The position numbers were made by a program, and so were the translations under genes. From positions 61,915 through 125,914 of the forward strand of contig JBBDYQ010000025.1 of assembly GCA_040901445.1 (NCBI GenBank): 64,000 bases of DNA, given 5' to 3'. Source of the stretch: Thermoleophilaceae bacterium (GTDB lineage: Bacteria > Actinomycetota > Thermoleophilia > Solirubrobacterales > Thermoleophilaceae). Shown here piece by piece: positions 25,889-34,863 of the stretch. A model generated the notes under the pieces. The model ran no database searches and was not told the DNA's origin. It saw nothing but the letters and a program-made list of their open reading frames with translations. Every line of letters begins with the position of its first letter. Position 1 is the first letter of the stretch.

Positions 25889-26812
25889 CTACGCAGCCAC
25901 CTTTCCGAGCTTCGACTTCACCGCGTCGGGGATCTCGTCGATCCGCTCGACCACCTGGATGCCCGCGGCCGACAGGCGCTCGATCTTCTGGGCGGCGGTG
26001 TCCTCCTTGCCCTCGACGATCGTGCCGGCGTGGCCGAAGGACATGCCCTTCATCTCCTCCTCGTCCATGAAGCGGCCGGCCATGAAGGCCACGATCGGCA
26101 GGCGCGAGTCGTTCTCCTTCACCCACTCCGCCAGCTGCGCCTCCATGCGGCCGCCGGGCTCGGTGTAGATGACGATGGCCTCGGTCTGCCCGTCGGCCTC
26201 GAACAGCGGCATGAGCTCCGCGTAGGCGGACCCGATGATGGCGTCGCCGCCGATCGAGATGGCGGTGGACACGCCCAGGCCCGCGGCGGTGAGGGTGGAG
26301 GAGATCTCCGTGGTCATGCCGCCGCTGCGCGACATGACCCCCACGCGGCCGGGCTGGTAGGCCTTCTCGGCGTCCTTGGCCGGGCCCCCGATGCCGCCCA
26401 TCTTGGCCACGCCGGGCACGATCAGGCCGAGGCAGTTGGGGCCGATGATGCGCGCGTCCAGCTCGCCGGCGCGCTCCACCATCTGGGCCACGTCACGGCG
26501 TGGGATGCGCTCGGTGACGATCACGATGAGCTTGATGCCGGACTCCAGAGCCTCCATGACGGCGTCCTTGGTGAACGCCGGCGGCACGGTGACCACCGAG
26601 CCGTCGGGCACGGCGCCGCCGTTGTGCTCGATGACCTGGGCGATGGTGTCGAACACCGGCACGCCGTGCACCTCGCGGCCCTTGCGGCCGGGGGTGACGC
26701 CGCCCACGATCTTGGCGCCGTAGTCGAGGCACTCGCGCGTGAGGTTCACCGCCTCGCGGCCGGTGATGCCCTGGACGATGAACGTCGTGTCCTCACTCAG
26801 CAGGACAGCCAT
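25889..26812 (-). CDS. sucD: Succinyl-CoA-ligase-like alpha subunit
   Basis: A 307-residue CoA-binding and phosphohistidine subunit of an ADP/GDP-forming acyl-CoA synthetase. The N-terminal CoA-binding fold shows QGITGREAVN and GGVTPGRKG. The conserved GPNCLGLIVPG is near residue 124 and the active His lies in FGHAGTIVEG near residue 253. The first codon overlaps the SucC-like stop (TGATG), so the two are coupled. The beta partner is divergent, so the acid substrate could be succinate, malate or another dicarboxylate. Confidence 0.85.
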   Translation of the reverse strand: MAVLLSEDTTFIVQGITGREAVNLTRECLDYGAKIVGGVTPGRKGREVHGVPVFDTIAQVIEHNGGAVPDGSVVTVPPAFTKDAVMEALESGIKLIVIVTERIPRRDVAQMVERAGELDARIIGPNCLGLIVPGVAKMGGIGGPAKDAEKAYQPGRVGVMSRSGGMTTEISSTLTAAGLGVSTAISIGGDAIIGSAYAELMPLFEADGQTEAIVIYTEPGGRMEAQLAEWVKENDSRLPIVAFMAGRFMDEEEMKGMSFGHAGTIVEGKEDTAAQKIERLSAAGIQVVERIDEIPDAVKSKLGKVAA

Positions 26813-28026
26813 CAGGCCGCCACCCCCTGGATCTTCTCGACGGCTCGCCGGGCAGCCTCGTGCATCGACACCGACCGGTCGCAGTACTCCACGCCGTACT
26901 TGTCGAGGATCTTGAAGCCCTCCTCCTCCCAGGCCCCCGGGATGCGGAAGATGGCGATGGTCTGGGCCGGGTCCTTGCCCAGCTCGACACAGGCCTTGAT
27001 CACGCCGCGGGCCACGATGTCCACGCGGGTGTTGGAGACGATGGACATCATCACCGCGATCTTCTCCACGCCGTCCTTCTGGAGCACCTCCTTGGCCAGC
27101 CCGCAGGCCTTGGCCACCGAGGGGTTGCCGCCGATCTCGGAGTAGTTGGCGGGCTTGCCGCCCTGCGAGCGCACGGCGTCGGTGAGGGTGAGCGAGCCGC
27201 CGCCGGCGCCGATCACCAGGCCGAGGTCGCCGTGGAAGCCGGCGTCCTTGCCCTGGATCACGCCGCGGTGGTCGGCGGCGTCGATGGCGGCCACGTTGCG
27301 CTCGAAGTCGCTGGGCTCGTACGCCTCGCGCACGTCCTCGTCGCCGATGCCGAGCTCCTTCAGCAGCGGCTTCTGGCGGCCGGTGGCCTCCTCCTCCATC
27401 TCCATGTGGGCGTCCAGCGCCACGAACGTGCCGTCCTCGAGCTCGGCCAGCGGGTTGATCTCCGCCAGGGTCATGTCGTTCTCCTGGAACAGGCGGGCGA
27501 GCTTGGCGAGGATGGGGGTGAGGCGGTTGAGCGCGCTGCCGGTGATGCCCACTGACGCGATGACCTGCTTGGCCTGGAAGTCCGAGAACGGCCGCAGGTT
27601 GGAGAAGTGGCCGCGGCCCACGTGGCCGGGGTGCTTCTCGGCCACCTCCTCGATGTCGATGCCGCCCATGTCGGAGAACAGCATCATCGGCTGCTTGCGA
27701 GTGCCGTCCCAGACCACGCCGGCGTAGTACTCCTGCTTGACGGACGCCTTGGGGTCCACCAGCACGCCGCGCGGCATGTGGCCGTTGATCTCGAGCTGGA
27801 GGATCTCGCGCGCATGGCCCTCGGCCTCTTCGGGGGTGGAGGCGAACTTGACGCCGCCCGCCTTCATGCGGCCTCCGGTGAGCACCTGGGACTTGATGAC
27901 GGTGTCGCCGCCGATGTCCGCCGCGATCGACTTGGCCGTCTCGGCGTCGGTGGCGAAGCCGTACTTGGTCACCGGGATCCCGGCCCGCTCGACGATCTGC
28001 CGTGACTCGTACTCGTAGAAGCGCAT
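26812..28026 (-). CDS. sucC: Succinyl-CoA-ligase-like beta subunit (divergent)
   Basis: A 404-residue beta subunit with an N-terminal ATP-grasp domain. Typical SucC carries GGRGKAGGV, where this protein has GGRMKAGGVK (about 52-61). The later segment usually reading NIFGGITRCD is here MMSIVSNTRVD (about 330), so the C-terminal nucleotide-side signature is altered. EINPLAELEDG is well conserved. The gene opens the three-gene operon sucC-sucD-ferredoxin. The changed motifs and the ferredoxin suggest a specialised acid-CoA ligase and not the TCA-cycle enzyme (inference). Confidence 0.75.
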   Translation of the reverse strand: MRFYEYESRQIVERAGIPVTKYGFATDAETAKSIAADIGGDTVIKSQVLTGGRMKAGGVKFASTPEEAEGHAREILQLEINGHMPRGVLVDPKASVKQEYYAGVVWDGTRKQPMMLFSDMGGIDIEEVAEKHPGHVGRGHFSNLRPFSDFQAKQVIASVGITGSALNRLTPILAKLARLFQENDMTLAEINPLAELEDGTFVALDAHMEMEEEATGRQKPLLKELGIGDEDVREAYEPSDFERNVAAIDAADHRGVIQGKDAGFHGDLGLVIGAGGGSLTLTDAVRSQGGKPANYSEIGGNPSVAKACGLAKEVLQKDGVEKIAVMMSIVSNTRVDIVARGVIKACVELGKDPAQTIAIFRIPGAWEEEGFKILDKYGVEYCDRSVSMHEAARRAVEKIQGVAA

Positions 28027-28111
28027 GGTGGGGGTGGAACCCTAGTGAAGAGAAAAGAGTGGGGAGGTTCCCCGTCGCGAGACGCGGCGGCGGCCCCTAG
28101 CGTGGCCTCGC

Positions 28112-29818
28112 ATGAGATCGATGAGACGAACGGGGCAGCGGGCGGCGGCGCTTGGCATGGCGGTCGCGATCGCGGCGGGGATCGCCACGCCGGCCGCGGC
28201 GCACGAGGATCCTGCCGGCTGCACCACCAGCGGGCTGAACAGGAGCTTCGATGCCTCCTCGGGGCTCGGGATCATCCGCCGCAACGGCGATCACCTCGAC
28301 ATCGCCGTGCGGATCCGCAATGACGCGGCGAACGCCTGCAGCGTGACCGACGCCACGGTCACCGTGCGTCTCCCGCAGCCCGACGGCACGCCCGGCCCGC
28401 CCATCACCATCGCGGAGGACCAGAGCTTCCCCGGCGGCATGCCGCTGACGACGCTCCCGACGACCGTGCCCCACGACGTGAACTTCGACGCGAGCACGTT
28501 CTCCGGATTCGTCACGATCGCGGTCTCGGGCACGCAGCACTTCCCGGCCGGCGACTTCACCGGGTCGATCGGGTCCACGAGCACGCCCCTGGTCACCAGC
28601 AAGCCGCACGCGACGGTCGAGCTCGAGCCCGACCCGCCGAACGGCCCTGCCCCGCTCGGGGTCACCTACACCTATTCCGTCACGAACGACAGCGGCGTGA
28701 ACCCGACCGCCAACCAGGGCCCCACTCCCACGCTGGTGTCGCCGACCAACGACAACGCGATCCTCACCGACGACACCTGCTCGCCGCTCACGTTCACCGG
28801 CGGTGACACCAGCCCCAGCTCCCCGCCGCTGCTCCACCACGGCGAGACGTGGGAGTTCACGTGCACCCGGATGTTCGACGCCCCCGGGGTGTTCACGAGC
28901 CACGTGGCCGTGGTCGGGAACAGCACCAGGGACGGGCGCCCGTGGCCGGAGGCCACCGCCGAGACGGCCGTGACCGTGCTGGCGCCCGACCTGACCGTGG
29001 CCAAGGCCCACGCCGGGGACTTCACCGCCGGCGAGCAGGGCCGCGTCTACACGCTCACGGCGAGCAACGCCGGGACCCAGGCGACCACGGGCACCGTCAC
29101 GCTCCAGGACACGCCGCCGGCCGGGCTGACGGCCACGGCGATCGCGGGGACCGGCTGGGACTGCGACCTGCAGACGCTTACCTGCACGCGTGGCGACGCG
29201 CTGGCCGCCGGGGCGTCCTACCCGGCCGTGGCTGTGACCGTGGACGTGGCGAACGACGCTCCCTCACAGGTGACGAACGTCGCCACGGTCTCCGGCGGTG
29301 GGGACGCCGTCGGCGACAACAACTCCGTCGGCGACCCCACGACGATCGGGCGGCCGCCGGTGAGCGGAGGCCAGGATGGCGGTACCAGCGGCCAGGCCGG
29401 GGGTCCCGCGGGCCAGGCCGGCGGTTCGGCAGGCCCGGGCGGCGCAGTCGGCGGACCGGGGACGCTCGACGTCGCTCCACCACGCGGCACCGTCAGGATC
29501 GCGTCCACGAGGCGCAACCGGGACGGGAGCGTCAGCCTCAGGATTCGGATCTCGGGGCCCGGGAGGATCGTGGTCGACGATGCGCCCGCGCGAGCCGCGG
29601 GCAGCGCGACCCGGAGGCGAACCCCGAACCATGTCGGCCGCGTGCGGAGGACAGTGCGACGCGCCGGCACCGCCACCCTCCGGCTGCGGCCCACGCGGGC
29701 CGCGCGGGTGAGGCTCAGGCGCAGGGGGCTGAGGGTGAGGGTCCGGGTGACCTACACGCCCGTCGCCGGGCGGGCCACCAGCCGGACGCTGCGGGTCGCG
29801 TTCAGGCGGCGGGGGTAG
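28112..29818 (+). CDS. Secreted DUF11-domain surface protein
   Basis: A 568-residue protein with a signal peptide (cleavage near AAA-HEDP, residue 31). The central part has repeated immunoglobulin-like beta domains, including a DUF11-type repeat ([20 protein letters not shown] near residue 290, and [16 protein letters not shown] near 390). A Gly/Gln-rich linker ([15 protein letters not shown]) leads to a basic C-terminal beta domain rich in Arg. No sortase motif was seen. It may adhere to the surface through its basic tail. Its 3' end overlaps the convergent lyase gene by 17 bases. Confidence 0.75.
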   Translation: MRSMRRTGQRAAALGMAVAIAAGIATPAAAHEDPAGCTTSGLNRSFDASSGLGIIRRNGDHLDIAVRIRNDAANACSVTDATVTVRLPQPDGTPGPPITIAEDQSFPGGMPLTTLPTTVPHDVNFDASTFSGFVTIAVSGTQHFPAGDFTGSIGSTSTPLVTSKPHATVELEPDPPNGPAPLGVTYTYSVTNDSGVNPTANQGPTPTLVSPTNDNAILTDDTCSPLTFTGGDTSPSSPPLLHHGETWEFTCTRMFDAPGVFTSHVAVVGNSTRDGRPWPEATAETAVTVLAPDLTVAKAHAGDFTAGEQGRVYTLTASNAGTQATTGTVTLQDTPPAGLTATAIAGTGWDCDLQTLTCTRGDALAAGASYPAVAVTVDVANDAPSQVTNVATVSGGGDAVGDNNSVGDPTTIGRPPVSGGQDGGTSGQAGGPAGQAGGSAGPGGAVGGPGTLDVAPPRGTVRIASTRRNRDGSVSLRIRISGPGRIVVDDAPARAAGSATRRRTPNHVGRVRRTVRRAGTATLRLRPTRAARVRLRRRGLRVRVRVTYTPVAGRATSRTLRVAFRRRG

Positions 29819-30866
29819 CGAAGCCGTAGGCCTCCGCCAGCTCGGGGTCCTTCTTCGCCAGCATCTCCGCCAGGTCCACCATCACCTTGCACTGCTTCCA
29901 GGTGGCGTCGTCCTGCATCTTGCCGTCGATCATGTGCACGCCGCGGCCGTCGGGGATGGCCTCGATGACCTTCTTGGCGAAGGCCACCTCGTCGGGCTCG
30001 GGGGAGAAGACCTTCTTGGCGATGTCGATCTGCACCGGGTGCAGCGACCACGCGCCCACGCAGCCGAGCAGGAACGCGGCGCGGAACTGCGTCTCGCAGC
30101 CCTCCGTGTCCTTGATGTCGCCGAAGGGGCCGTAGAAGGGGAGGATGCCGGCCGCGGTGCAGGCGTCCACCATGCGGGCGATGGAGTAGTGCCAGGGGTC
30201 CTGCTGCGCGCTGGCGCGCGGGCCCCCGTTGTCCTCGCCCGTGGGGTCCTCGATCACGCGGTAGCCGGGGTGGCCGCCGCCCACGCGCGTGGTCTTCATG
30301 CGGCGCGAGGCGGCCAGGTCCGCCGGGCCGAAGCTCATGCCCTGCATGCGCGGGCCGGCCGTGGCGATCTCCTCGATGTTGATGACGCCCTGCGCGGTCT
30401 CGAGGATTGCGTGGATGAGGATGGGGCGCTCGATGCCGGCGCGGGCCTCGAGCTGGGCCAGCAGGCGGTCCACGTAGTGGATGTCCCAGGCGCCCTCGAC
30501 CTTGGGGATCATCACCACGTCGAGCTTGTGGCCGATCTCGGTTACCACCTGGGTCAGGTCGTCCAGCACCCAGGGCGACTCGAGCGCGTTGACGCGCGTC
30601 CAGAGCGAGGTCTGGCCCAGGTCCATGTCGCGCCCCACGGTGATGAGGCCCTCGCGCGCGGCCTCCTTGCGGTCCACCGGCACGGCGTCCTCGAGGTTGC
30701 CGAGGAGGATGTCGGTCTTGGTGGCGATGTCGGGCGCCTTGGCGACCATCTTCTCGTTTGAGAAGTCGAGGAAGTGGATCATCCGCGAGGGCGTTACCGG
30801 GATCTCGCGGAGCGGGTCGGGCGCGCCCACCGCCAGCGGGTGGAAGAAATCACGGGGGTTTCGCAT
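29802..30866 (-). CDS. HpcH/HpaI-type lyase, malyl-CoA / citramalyl-CoA lyase family
   Basis: A 354-residue TIM-barrel enzyme of the citrate-lyase-beta/malyl-CoA-lyase group, which cleaves or joins a CoA ester and an oxoacid with Mg2+. Visible features are [18 protein letters not shown] near residue 55 (the acidic metal/substrate loop), [11 protein letters not shown] near 118, [13 protein letters not shown] near 155 and LHPVQIDIA near 280. The length (over 340) fits L-malyl-CoA/beta-methylmalyl-CoA lyases better than short citramalyl-CoA lyases. It is divergent from a MaoC hydratase, sharing a promoter and a palindromic operator. Confidence 0.85.
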   Translation of the reverse strand: MRNPRDFFHPLAVGAPDPLREIPVTPSRMIHFLDFSNEKMVAKAPDIATKTDILLGNLEDAVPVDRKEAAREGLITVGRDMDLGQTSLWTRVNALESPWVLDDLTQVVTEIGHKLDVVMIPKVEGAWDIHYVDRLLAQLEARAGIERPILIHAILETAQGVINIEEIATAGPRMQGMSFGPADLAASRRMKTTRVGGGHPGYRVIEDPTGEDNGGPRASAQQDPWHYSIARMVDACTAAGILPFYGPFGDIKDTEGCETQFRAAFLLGCVGAWSLHPVQIDIAKKVFSPEPDEVAFAKKVIEAIPDGRGVHMIDGKMQDDATWKQCKVMVDLAEMLAKKDPELAEAYGFATPAA

Positions 30867-30881
30867 AGGCTGCGTATCGTA

Positions 30882-30897
30882 TTGACTCGCGAGTCAA
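30882..30897. promoter_or_regulatory. Perfect 16-bp palindrome between lyase and hydratase
   Basis: TTGACTCGCGAGTCAA, fully symmetric, 15 bases from the lyase start and 20 bases from the hydratase start. A 14/16 match lies upstream of the acyl-CoA dehydrogenase at 15362-15377. The position fits a single repressor for both directions. Confidence 0.75.
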
Positions 30898-30917
30898 CGC
30901 CACTTCCAGGAGACCAG

Positions 30918-31439
30918 ATGACCGATACCGCCACCAACGCGCTCGACACCGACCAGGCCGCACGCGAGGCCTCGGGGGCGCACACCTACGGCCGCTACCT
31001 CGAGGAGTTCGAGGTCGGCGCGACCTACAAGCACTGGCCGGCCAAGACCGTCACCGAGGCGGACGACCACATGTTCTGCCTGCTGACGATGAATCACCAC
31101 CCGCTGCACATCAACGACGTGTACGCGGGGCAGTCCCAGCAGGGGCAGAACGTGGTGGTGGGCCCGCTCGTCTACTCGCTTGCGCTCGGCATGTCGGTGT
31201 CCGACGTCTCGGGCAAGGCAATCGCCAACCTCGCCACCGAGGACCTCAAGCATCCGGCGCCCGTGTTCCACGGCGACACGCTGTTCGCGGAGTCCGAGGT
31301 GCTGGAGGTCACGCCCTCGCGCTCCAAGCCCGACCGCGGCGTGGTGAAGGTCCACACCCGCGTGTACAAGCAGGACGGCACGCTCGTGGCCGAGTTCAGG
31401 CGCGCGGTGCTCATCCCCAAGCGCCAGCCGGGGGCCTGA
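30918..31439 (+). CDS. MaoC-family hydratase (mesaconyl-CoA hydratase-like)
   Basis: A 173-residue hot-dog-fold hydratase. The MaoC active-site region is seen as ADDHMFCLLTMNHHPLHIND (about 50-69), with the catalytic Asp and His, and VVGPLVYSLALGMSVSD near 83. ATG 30918 follows CCAGGAGA. Sharing a promoter with the lyase suggests it hydrates the lyase's substrate precursor, for example mesaconyl-CoA to beta-methylmalyl-CoA. Substrate is inferred from gene order. Confidence 0.8.
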   Translation: MTDTATNALDTDQAAREASGAHTYGRYLEEFEVGATYKHWPAKTVTEADDHMFCLLTMNHHPLHINDVYAGQSQQGQNVVVGPLVYSLALGMSVSDVSGKAIANLATEDLKHPAPVFHGDTLFAESEVLEVTPSRSKPDRGVVKVHTRVYKQDGTLVAEFRRAVLIPKRQPGA

Positions 31440-31442
31440 GGC

Positions 31443-31844
31443 TCAGCCGCTGACGACCTCGCCGTCACCGGCGAGCGCGGACACGCAGGTGACGCTGGCC
31501 GGCGGCGCGTCGTGCAGCGACCGCTCGCGCGCCTCGCTCACGCCGAAGTGGGCGGCCAGTGCGAGATCGCGCTCCCGGGTGAGCGGCTGCCCGCGCCGGA
31601 GCGGGCCCGCCGAGCGCACCGCTTGGCGCTCGTAGGGGATCCACACGCCGCCCTCGCCCGCCACCGCCTCGCCCGCGGGCACTGCCACGTGGTCGTCCCC
31701 GAAGCGGCCCAGGCGCACCACAAGCCAGACGGGCTTGCCCGTGCGGCCGTCCGCGTAGACGTCCTCGACCTTGCCGAGCCGACCGCCGTACACGTCGTCG
31801 ATCCGCTGGCCTACCCAGCCGAGTGCTGCATCCATGTCTGGCAT
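31443..31844 (-). CDS. PRC-barrel domain protein
   Basis: A 133-residue protein (133 from ATG 31844, 130 from ATG 31835). Residues 8-70 form a PRC-barrel: GWVGQRIDDVYGGRLGKVED, then GKPVWLVVRLGRFGDDHVAVPA. The C-terminal half is helical, with one cysteine. PRC-barrels bind RNA-processing partners or sit in photosynthetic and division proteins; this one is a stand-alone form common in actinobacteria. It is divergent from an ECF sigma gene. Confidence 0.75.
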   Translation of the reverse strand: MPDMDAALGWVGQRIDDVYGGRLGKVEDVYADGRTGKPVWLVVRLGRFGDDHVAVPAGEAVAGEGGVWIPYERQAVRSAGPLRRGQPLTRERDLALAAHFGVSEARERSLHDAPPASVTCVSALAGDGEVVSG

Positions 31845-31902
31845 CTTGTCCGCGTGACGATCATCTCACGGCTTCGCCTGCCCTGGCGTTGAATCCAGCG
31901 AC

Positions 31903-32370
31903 GTGACGCTCCCGCCCTTCCAGGCGATCCTCGACGCCCACCGCGACGACGTGTACCGATTCCTCCTCTCCACGGTCGGCCCTGCCGACGCCGACGACTG
32001 CTTCCAGGAGACCTTCCTGTCGGCGCTGCGGGCCTATCCCCGTCTGCGCCACGGCGAGAACCTGCGCGGCTGGCTGCTCACGATCGCGCACCGCAAGGGC
32101 ATGGACGCCCACCGCGCGCGTGCCCGCCGGCCGGTCCCGGTGGATGAGCTGCCCGAGCCCGCGGCGCCGGCCGCGGAGGCCGACGGGATGCCGGAGCTGT
32201 GGTCACGGGTCCGGGACCTGCCGCACAAGCAGCGGGCCGCGGTGGCTCACCGCTACGTGACCGATCTGAGCTATCGGGAGATCGCCGCCGTCCTCGACTG
32301 CTCCGAGGAGGCGGCGCGGCGAAGCGTCCACGAGGGGCTGAAGAAGCTGCGAGAGGCGGTGGAGCGATGA
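31903..32370 (+). CDS. ECF-type RNA polymerase sigma factor
   Basis: A 155-residue sigma from GTG 31903 with regions 2 and 4 only. Region 2 spans about 8-70 (DDVYRFLLSTVGPADADDCF, then ENLRGWLLTIAHRKGMDAHR) and region 4 about 100-152 (HKQRAAVAHRYVTDLSYREI). No anti-sigma gene is adjacent. Its stop overlaps the start of the alkyltransferase gene (ATGA), so a link to DNA alkylation stress is plausible, as in other sigma-Ogt pairs. Confidence 0.85.
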   Translation: MTLPPFQAILDAHRDDVYRFLLSTVGPADADDCFQETFLSALRAYPRLRHGENLRGWLLTIAHRKGMDAHRARARRPVPVDELPEPAAPAAEADGMPELWSRVRDLPHKQRAAVAHRYVTDLSYREIAAVLDCSEEAARRSVHEGLKKLREAVER

Positions 32371-32978
32371 CGGAGCTCGAACGGATGCTGCGGCGGGCGG
32401 ACGGTGACGATGACGCGGCCGCGGCGGCCGCCGCGCGGCGCTTCGCGGCGGTGGCGGGCGACGCGGGCCTGGTCGACGTGGCCTACGGCACGGTGGGCTC
32501 GCCGCTCGGCGACCTCACCGTGGCGGTCACCCGCCGGGGGCTGGTGCGCGTGGCCTATCCCGACCGCGACATCGACGGCGTGCTGGGCGAGCTGGCCCGC
32601 CTGGTGTCGCCACGGGTGCTCGAGGCGCCCGCGCGCCTCGACGACGTCCGCCGCCAGCTCGAGGACTACTTCGCGGGCCGGAGGCGGGTGTTCGAGCTGC
32701 CGATCGACTGGTCGCTGGAGCACGGGTTCACCGCCCGGGTGCTGCGCGCCACCGCGCGCATCCCGCTGGGAGAGGTGGCCAGCTACCGCGACGTGGCCGC
32801 CGCGGCCGGCAACGAGCGCGCGGTGCGCGCCGCAGGCAACGCGCTGGGCTCCAACCACATCCCGATCGTGGTGCCCTGCCACCGGGTCGTGCGGACCGGG
32901 GGCGCGCTGGGCGGCTACACGGGAGGGCTCGACCGCAAGGAGTTCCTGCTGCGGCTCGAGGGCTGGATGGATGGCTGA
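32367..32978 (+). CDS. ogt: Methylated-DNA-protein-cysteine methyltransferase
   Basis: A 203-residue suicide repair protein that moves an alkyl group from O6-alkylguanine to its own cysteine. The active-site motif IVVPCHRVV is near residue 170, followed by GGYTGGLDRKEFLL, and the helix-turn-helix region has RIPLGEVASYRDVA. The N-terminal domain is degenerate but of normal length. It is translationally coupled to the ECF sigma gene. Confidence 0.92.
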   Translation: MTELERMLRRADGDDDAAAAAAARRFAAVAGDAGLVDVAYGTVGSPLGDLTVAVTRRGLVRVAYPDRDIDGVLGELARLVSPRVLEAPARLDDVRRQLEDYFAGRRRVFELPIDWSLEHGFTARVLRATARIPLGEVASYRDVAAAAGNERAVRAAGNALGSNHIPIVVPCHRVVRTGGALGGYTGGLDRKEFLLRLEGWMDG

Positions 32979-32979
32979 C

Positions 32980-33007
32980 TCAAGTCCCGGCGCGGGGGCG
33001 CCGATGA
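32980..33007 (+). promoter_or_regulatory. Sigma-28-type promoter before fliM (copy 1)
   Basis: TCAAGTCC, 12 bases, GCCGATGA. The -10-like block ends 38 bases before the TTG start at 33045, which has GGAGAG as ribosome site. It matches the set of eight in this window (see the findings), here with a 12-base spacer. Confidence 0.65.
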
Positions 33008-33044
33008 GCCCGGAGTAGCGACCCGCCCATCCCGGAGAGCCCCT

Positions 33045-33986
33045 TTGCCCGACGAGAACGCGCCACCGGCTGTCACGGACACCCCGGCAGCACGCACCAG
33101 GCCACCAGCTCGAGTCCACACCGTGGACTTCAGCCGCCCGAGCAAGTTCACCAAGGATCAGGAGCGCCGCCTGGCCGGCGCCCACGAGACCTTCTGCCGC
33201 ACCGCCGGCACACGCCTGTCGTCCGAGCTCCGCCTGCCCATCGACTTCGAGGTCGTGGGCCACAAGCAGCTCACCTGGACCAGCGCGGCGGCCGAGGTGC
33301 CGGCGGCCTCGCTGTCAGCCGTGATCCAGATGCGCCCCATCGACCGCCAGATGCTCCTGGCCGTGGACCGGGAGTTCCTGCTCGCGCTGATCGAGCGGCT
33401 GCTGGGCGGCACCGCCGAGCCGCCGCGGGAGCCGCGCCGCCTGACCGACGTGGACATGGCGCTCGCCAAGCAGCTGCTCGGCCGGCTGCTCGACCAGCTC
33501 TCGATCGTCTGGCAGGACATGGTCGACGTGGAGCTGGACCTGGCGGGGTTCGAGGCGGACGCCGAAAGCGCCTTGCTCGCTCCGCTGAGCGAACCCACCT
33601 GGATCCTCTCGATCGAGGCGCGGGTGAGGAGCTCCTCGTTCCCGCTCGTGCTGGTCATCCCCTACCGCTCGATCGCACCGATCGAGCAGCGCCTGGCGCA
33701 CGGCGCCCGCAACCGGACGGACAGCGCCGACACCGACGCCGCCGAGCTCGTGCAGGCGGCGATCGGCGAGGCCAAGATCGAGCTGCGCGCGGAGGTCGGC
33801 GCCGTGGAGCTGACGGCGGAGGACGTGCTCGCGCTGCAGGTGGGAGACCTGATCCGGCTGGGCGCGAGCGCGGCACAGGGTGTGACGATGTACGCGGGCG
33901 ACGTCCCCGTGCACCGGGCCAGGCCAGGGCGCTCGGCCAGGCGGCGCGCCGTCCAGGTGCTGGGCCGCGCGACGGCGGAGGCCTGA
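33045..33986 (+). CDS. fliM: Flagellar motor switch protein FliM (copy 1)
   Basis: A 313-residue C-ring protein from TTG 33045. After a short Pro-rich N-terminus comes VDFSRPSKFTKDQERRLAGA (about 28-47), the usual start of the FliM middle domain, and a C-terminal SpoA-like domain (LTAEDVLALQVGDLIRLG near 264). The N-terminal LSQxEID(A/L) peptide that binds CheY-P in classical FliM is not seen. It is followed by fliN with a TGATG overlap and stands apart from the second fliM at 58387. Confidence 0.88.
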   Translation: MPDENAPPAVTDTPAARTRPPARVHTVDFSRPSKFTKDQERRLAGAHETFCRTAGTRLSSELRLPIDFEVVGHKQLTWTSAAAEVPAASLSAVIQMRPIDRQMLLAVDREFLLALIERLLGGTAEPPREPRRLTDVDMALAKQLLGRLLDQLSIVWQDMVDVELDLAGFEADAESALLAPLSEPTWILSIEARVRSSSFPLVLVIPYRSIAPIEQRLAHGARNRTDSADTDAAELVQAAIGEAKIELRAEVGAVELTAEDVLALQVGDLIRLGASAAQGVTMYAGDVPVHRARPGRSARRRAVQVLGRATAEA

Positions 33987-34243
33987 TGCCGGCCGGCGTG
34001 ATGCGCGACGTGCGCCTGCGCGTGTGGGCGGAGATCGGGCGGACGCGCATGCAGATGTCGCGGGCGGTGGCCATCCAGCCGGGCGAGATCGTCGAGCTCG
34101 ACGCCGAAGCCGACGCCCCGGTGGACCTGTACGTGAACGGGCGCCGGCTCGGGACCGGCACGCTGCTGCGCGTGGCGGACTCCGAATGGGCGGTCCGCAT
34201 CGAGTCGCTCGACGGCCCCGGGCCGGGGGCGACGGGCGCCTAG
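33986..34243 (+). CDS. fliN: Flagellar motor switch protein FliN-like (copy 1)
   Basis: An 85-residue SpoA-domain protein. It has the FliN core (DVRLRVWAEIGRTRMQMSRA, then GEIVELDAEADAPVDLYVNG, then GRRLGTGTL) and a short tail. It sits directly after fliM copy 1 with an overlap (TGATG), as in a C-ring operon. It has a close counterpart at 59271 with VDVYVNG at the same place. Confidence 0.85.
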   Translation: MPAGVMRDVRLRVWAEIGRTRMQMSRAVAIQPGEIVELDAEADAPVDLYVNGRRLGTGTLLRVADSEWAVRIESLDGPGPGATGA

Positions 34244-34263
34244 GCGCCTGGTAGAACACCCTC

Positions 34264-34863
34264 ATGCCGCCGCTCCGGGCCTACGTCGCCGACGACCATC
34301 CGCTCTACCGCGGCGCTGTGGTCGGGGCGATCGAGGGCTGCCCGGAGCTCGAGCTGGCCGGCACCGGCGGTGACGGGGAGGAGGCGCTGAGCGACATCCG
34401 GCGGCTGCGCCCGGACGTCGCCCTGCTCGACGTGCAGATGCCCGGCATGGACGGGCCGGAGGTGCTGCGGCGGCTGGTGGGGGAGCGCTCGCCCACACGG
34501 GTGCTGCTGCTCTCGGGGCTCGCCACGGCGGAGGTGGCCTCGGACGCGCTCGGGGCCGGGGCGCGCGGCTTTCTCGACAAGCAGGCCACGGCGCAGGAGC
34601 TGTGCGCGGCGGTGGCCGCCGTCGCCCGCGGCGAGACCGTGGTCAGCCCCCGATTGCGCACCGACGGCGCCGTCTCGCTCAGCCCGCGCGAGCGGGAGGT
34701 GCTGGGGCTCGTGGCCGAGGGGCTCTCGGCGCCGGCGATCGCCAGGCGGCTGGTGCTGAGCCCGCACACCGTGAAGACGCACGTGCGCAACCTCTGCGAG
34801 AAGCTTGGCGTGACCGACCGCGCCGCCGCCGTGGCGTCGGCGATGCGCCGCGGCCTCCTCTAG
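34264..34863 (+). CDS. NarL/LuxR-family response regulator (orphan)
   Basis: A 199-residue response regulator. The receiver domain shows acidic DD (residues 9-10, in VADDHPLYRG), the phospho-acceptor Asp in VALLDVQMPGMDG (about 56), and a late Lys in DKQATAQEL. A GerE/LuxR helix-turn-helix lies at about 138-190 (LSPREREVLGLVAEGLSA, then HTVKTHVRNLCEKLGV). No histidine kinase is nearby. It starts 20 bases after fliN, so a role in flagellar control is possible but not shown. Confidence 0.9.
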   Translation: MPPLRAYVADDHPLYRGAVVGAIEGCPELELAGTGGDGEEALSDIRRLRPDVALLDVQMPGMDGPEVLRRLVGERSPTRVLLLSGLATAEVASDALGAGARGFLDKQATAQELCAAVAAVARGETVVSPRLRTDGAVSLSPREREVLGLVAEGLSAPAIARRLVLSPHTVKTHVRNLCEKLGVTDRAAAVASAMRRGLL

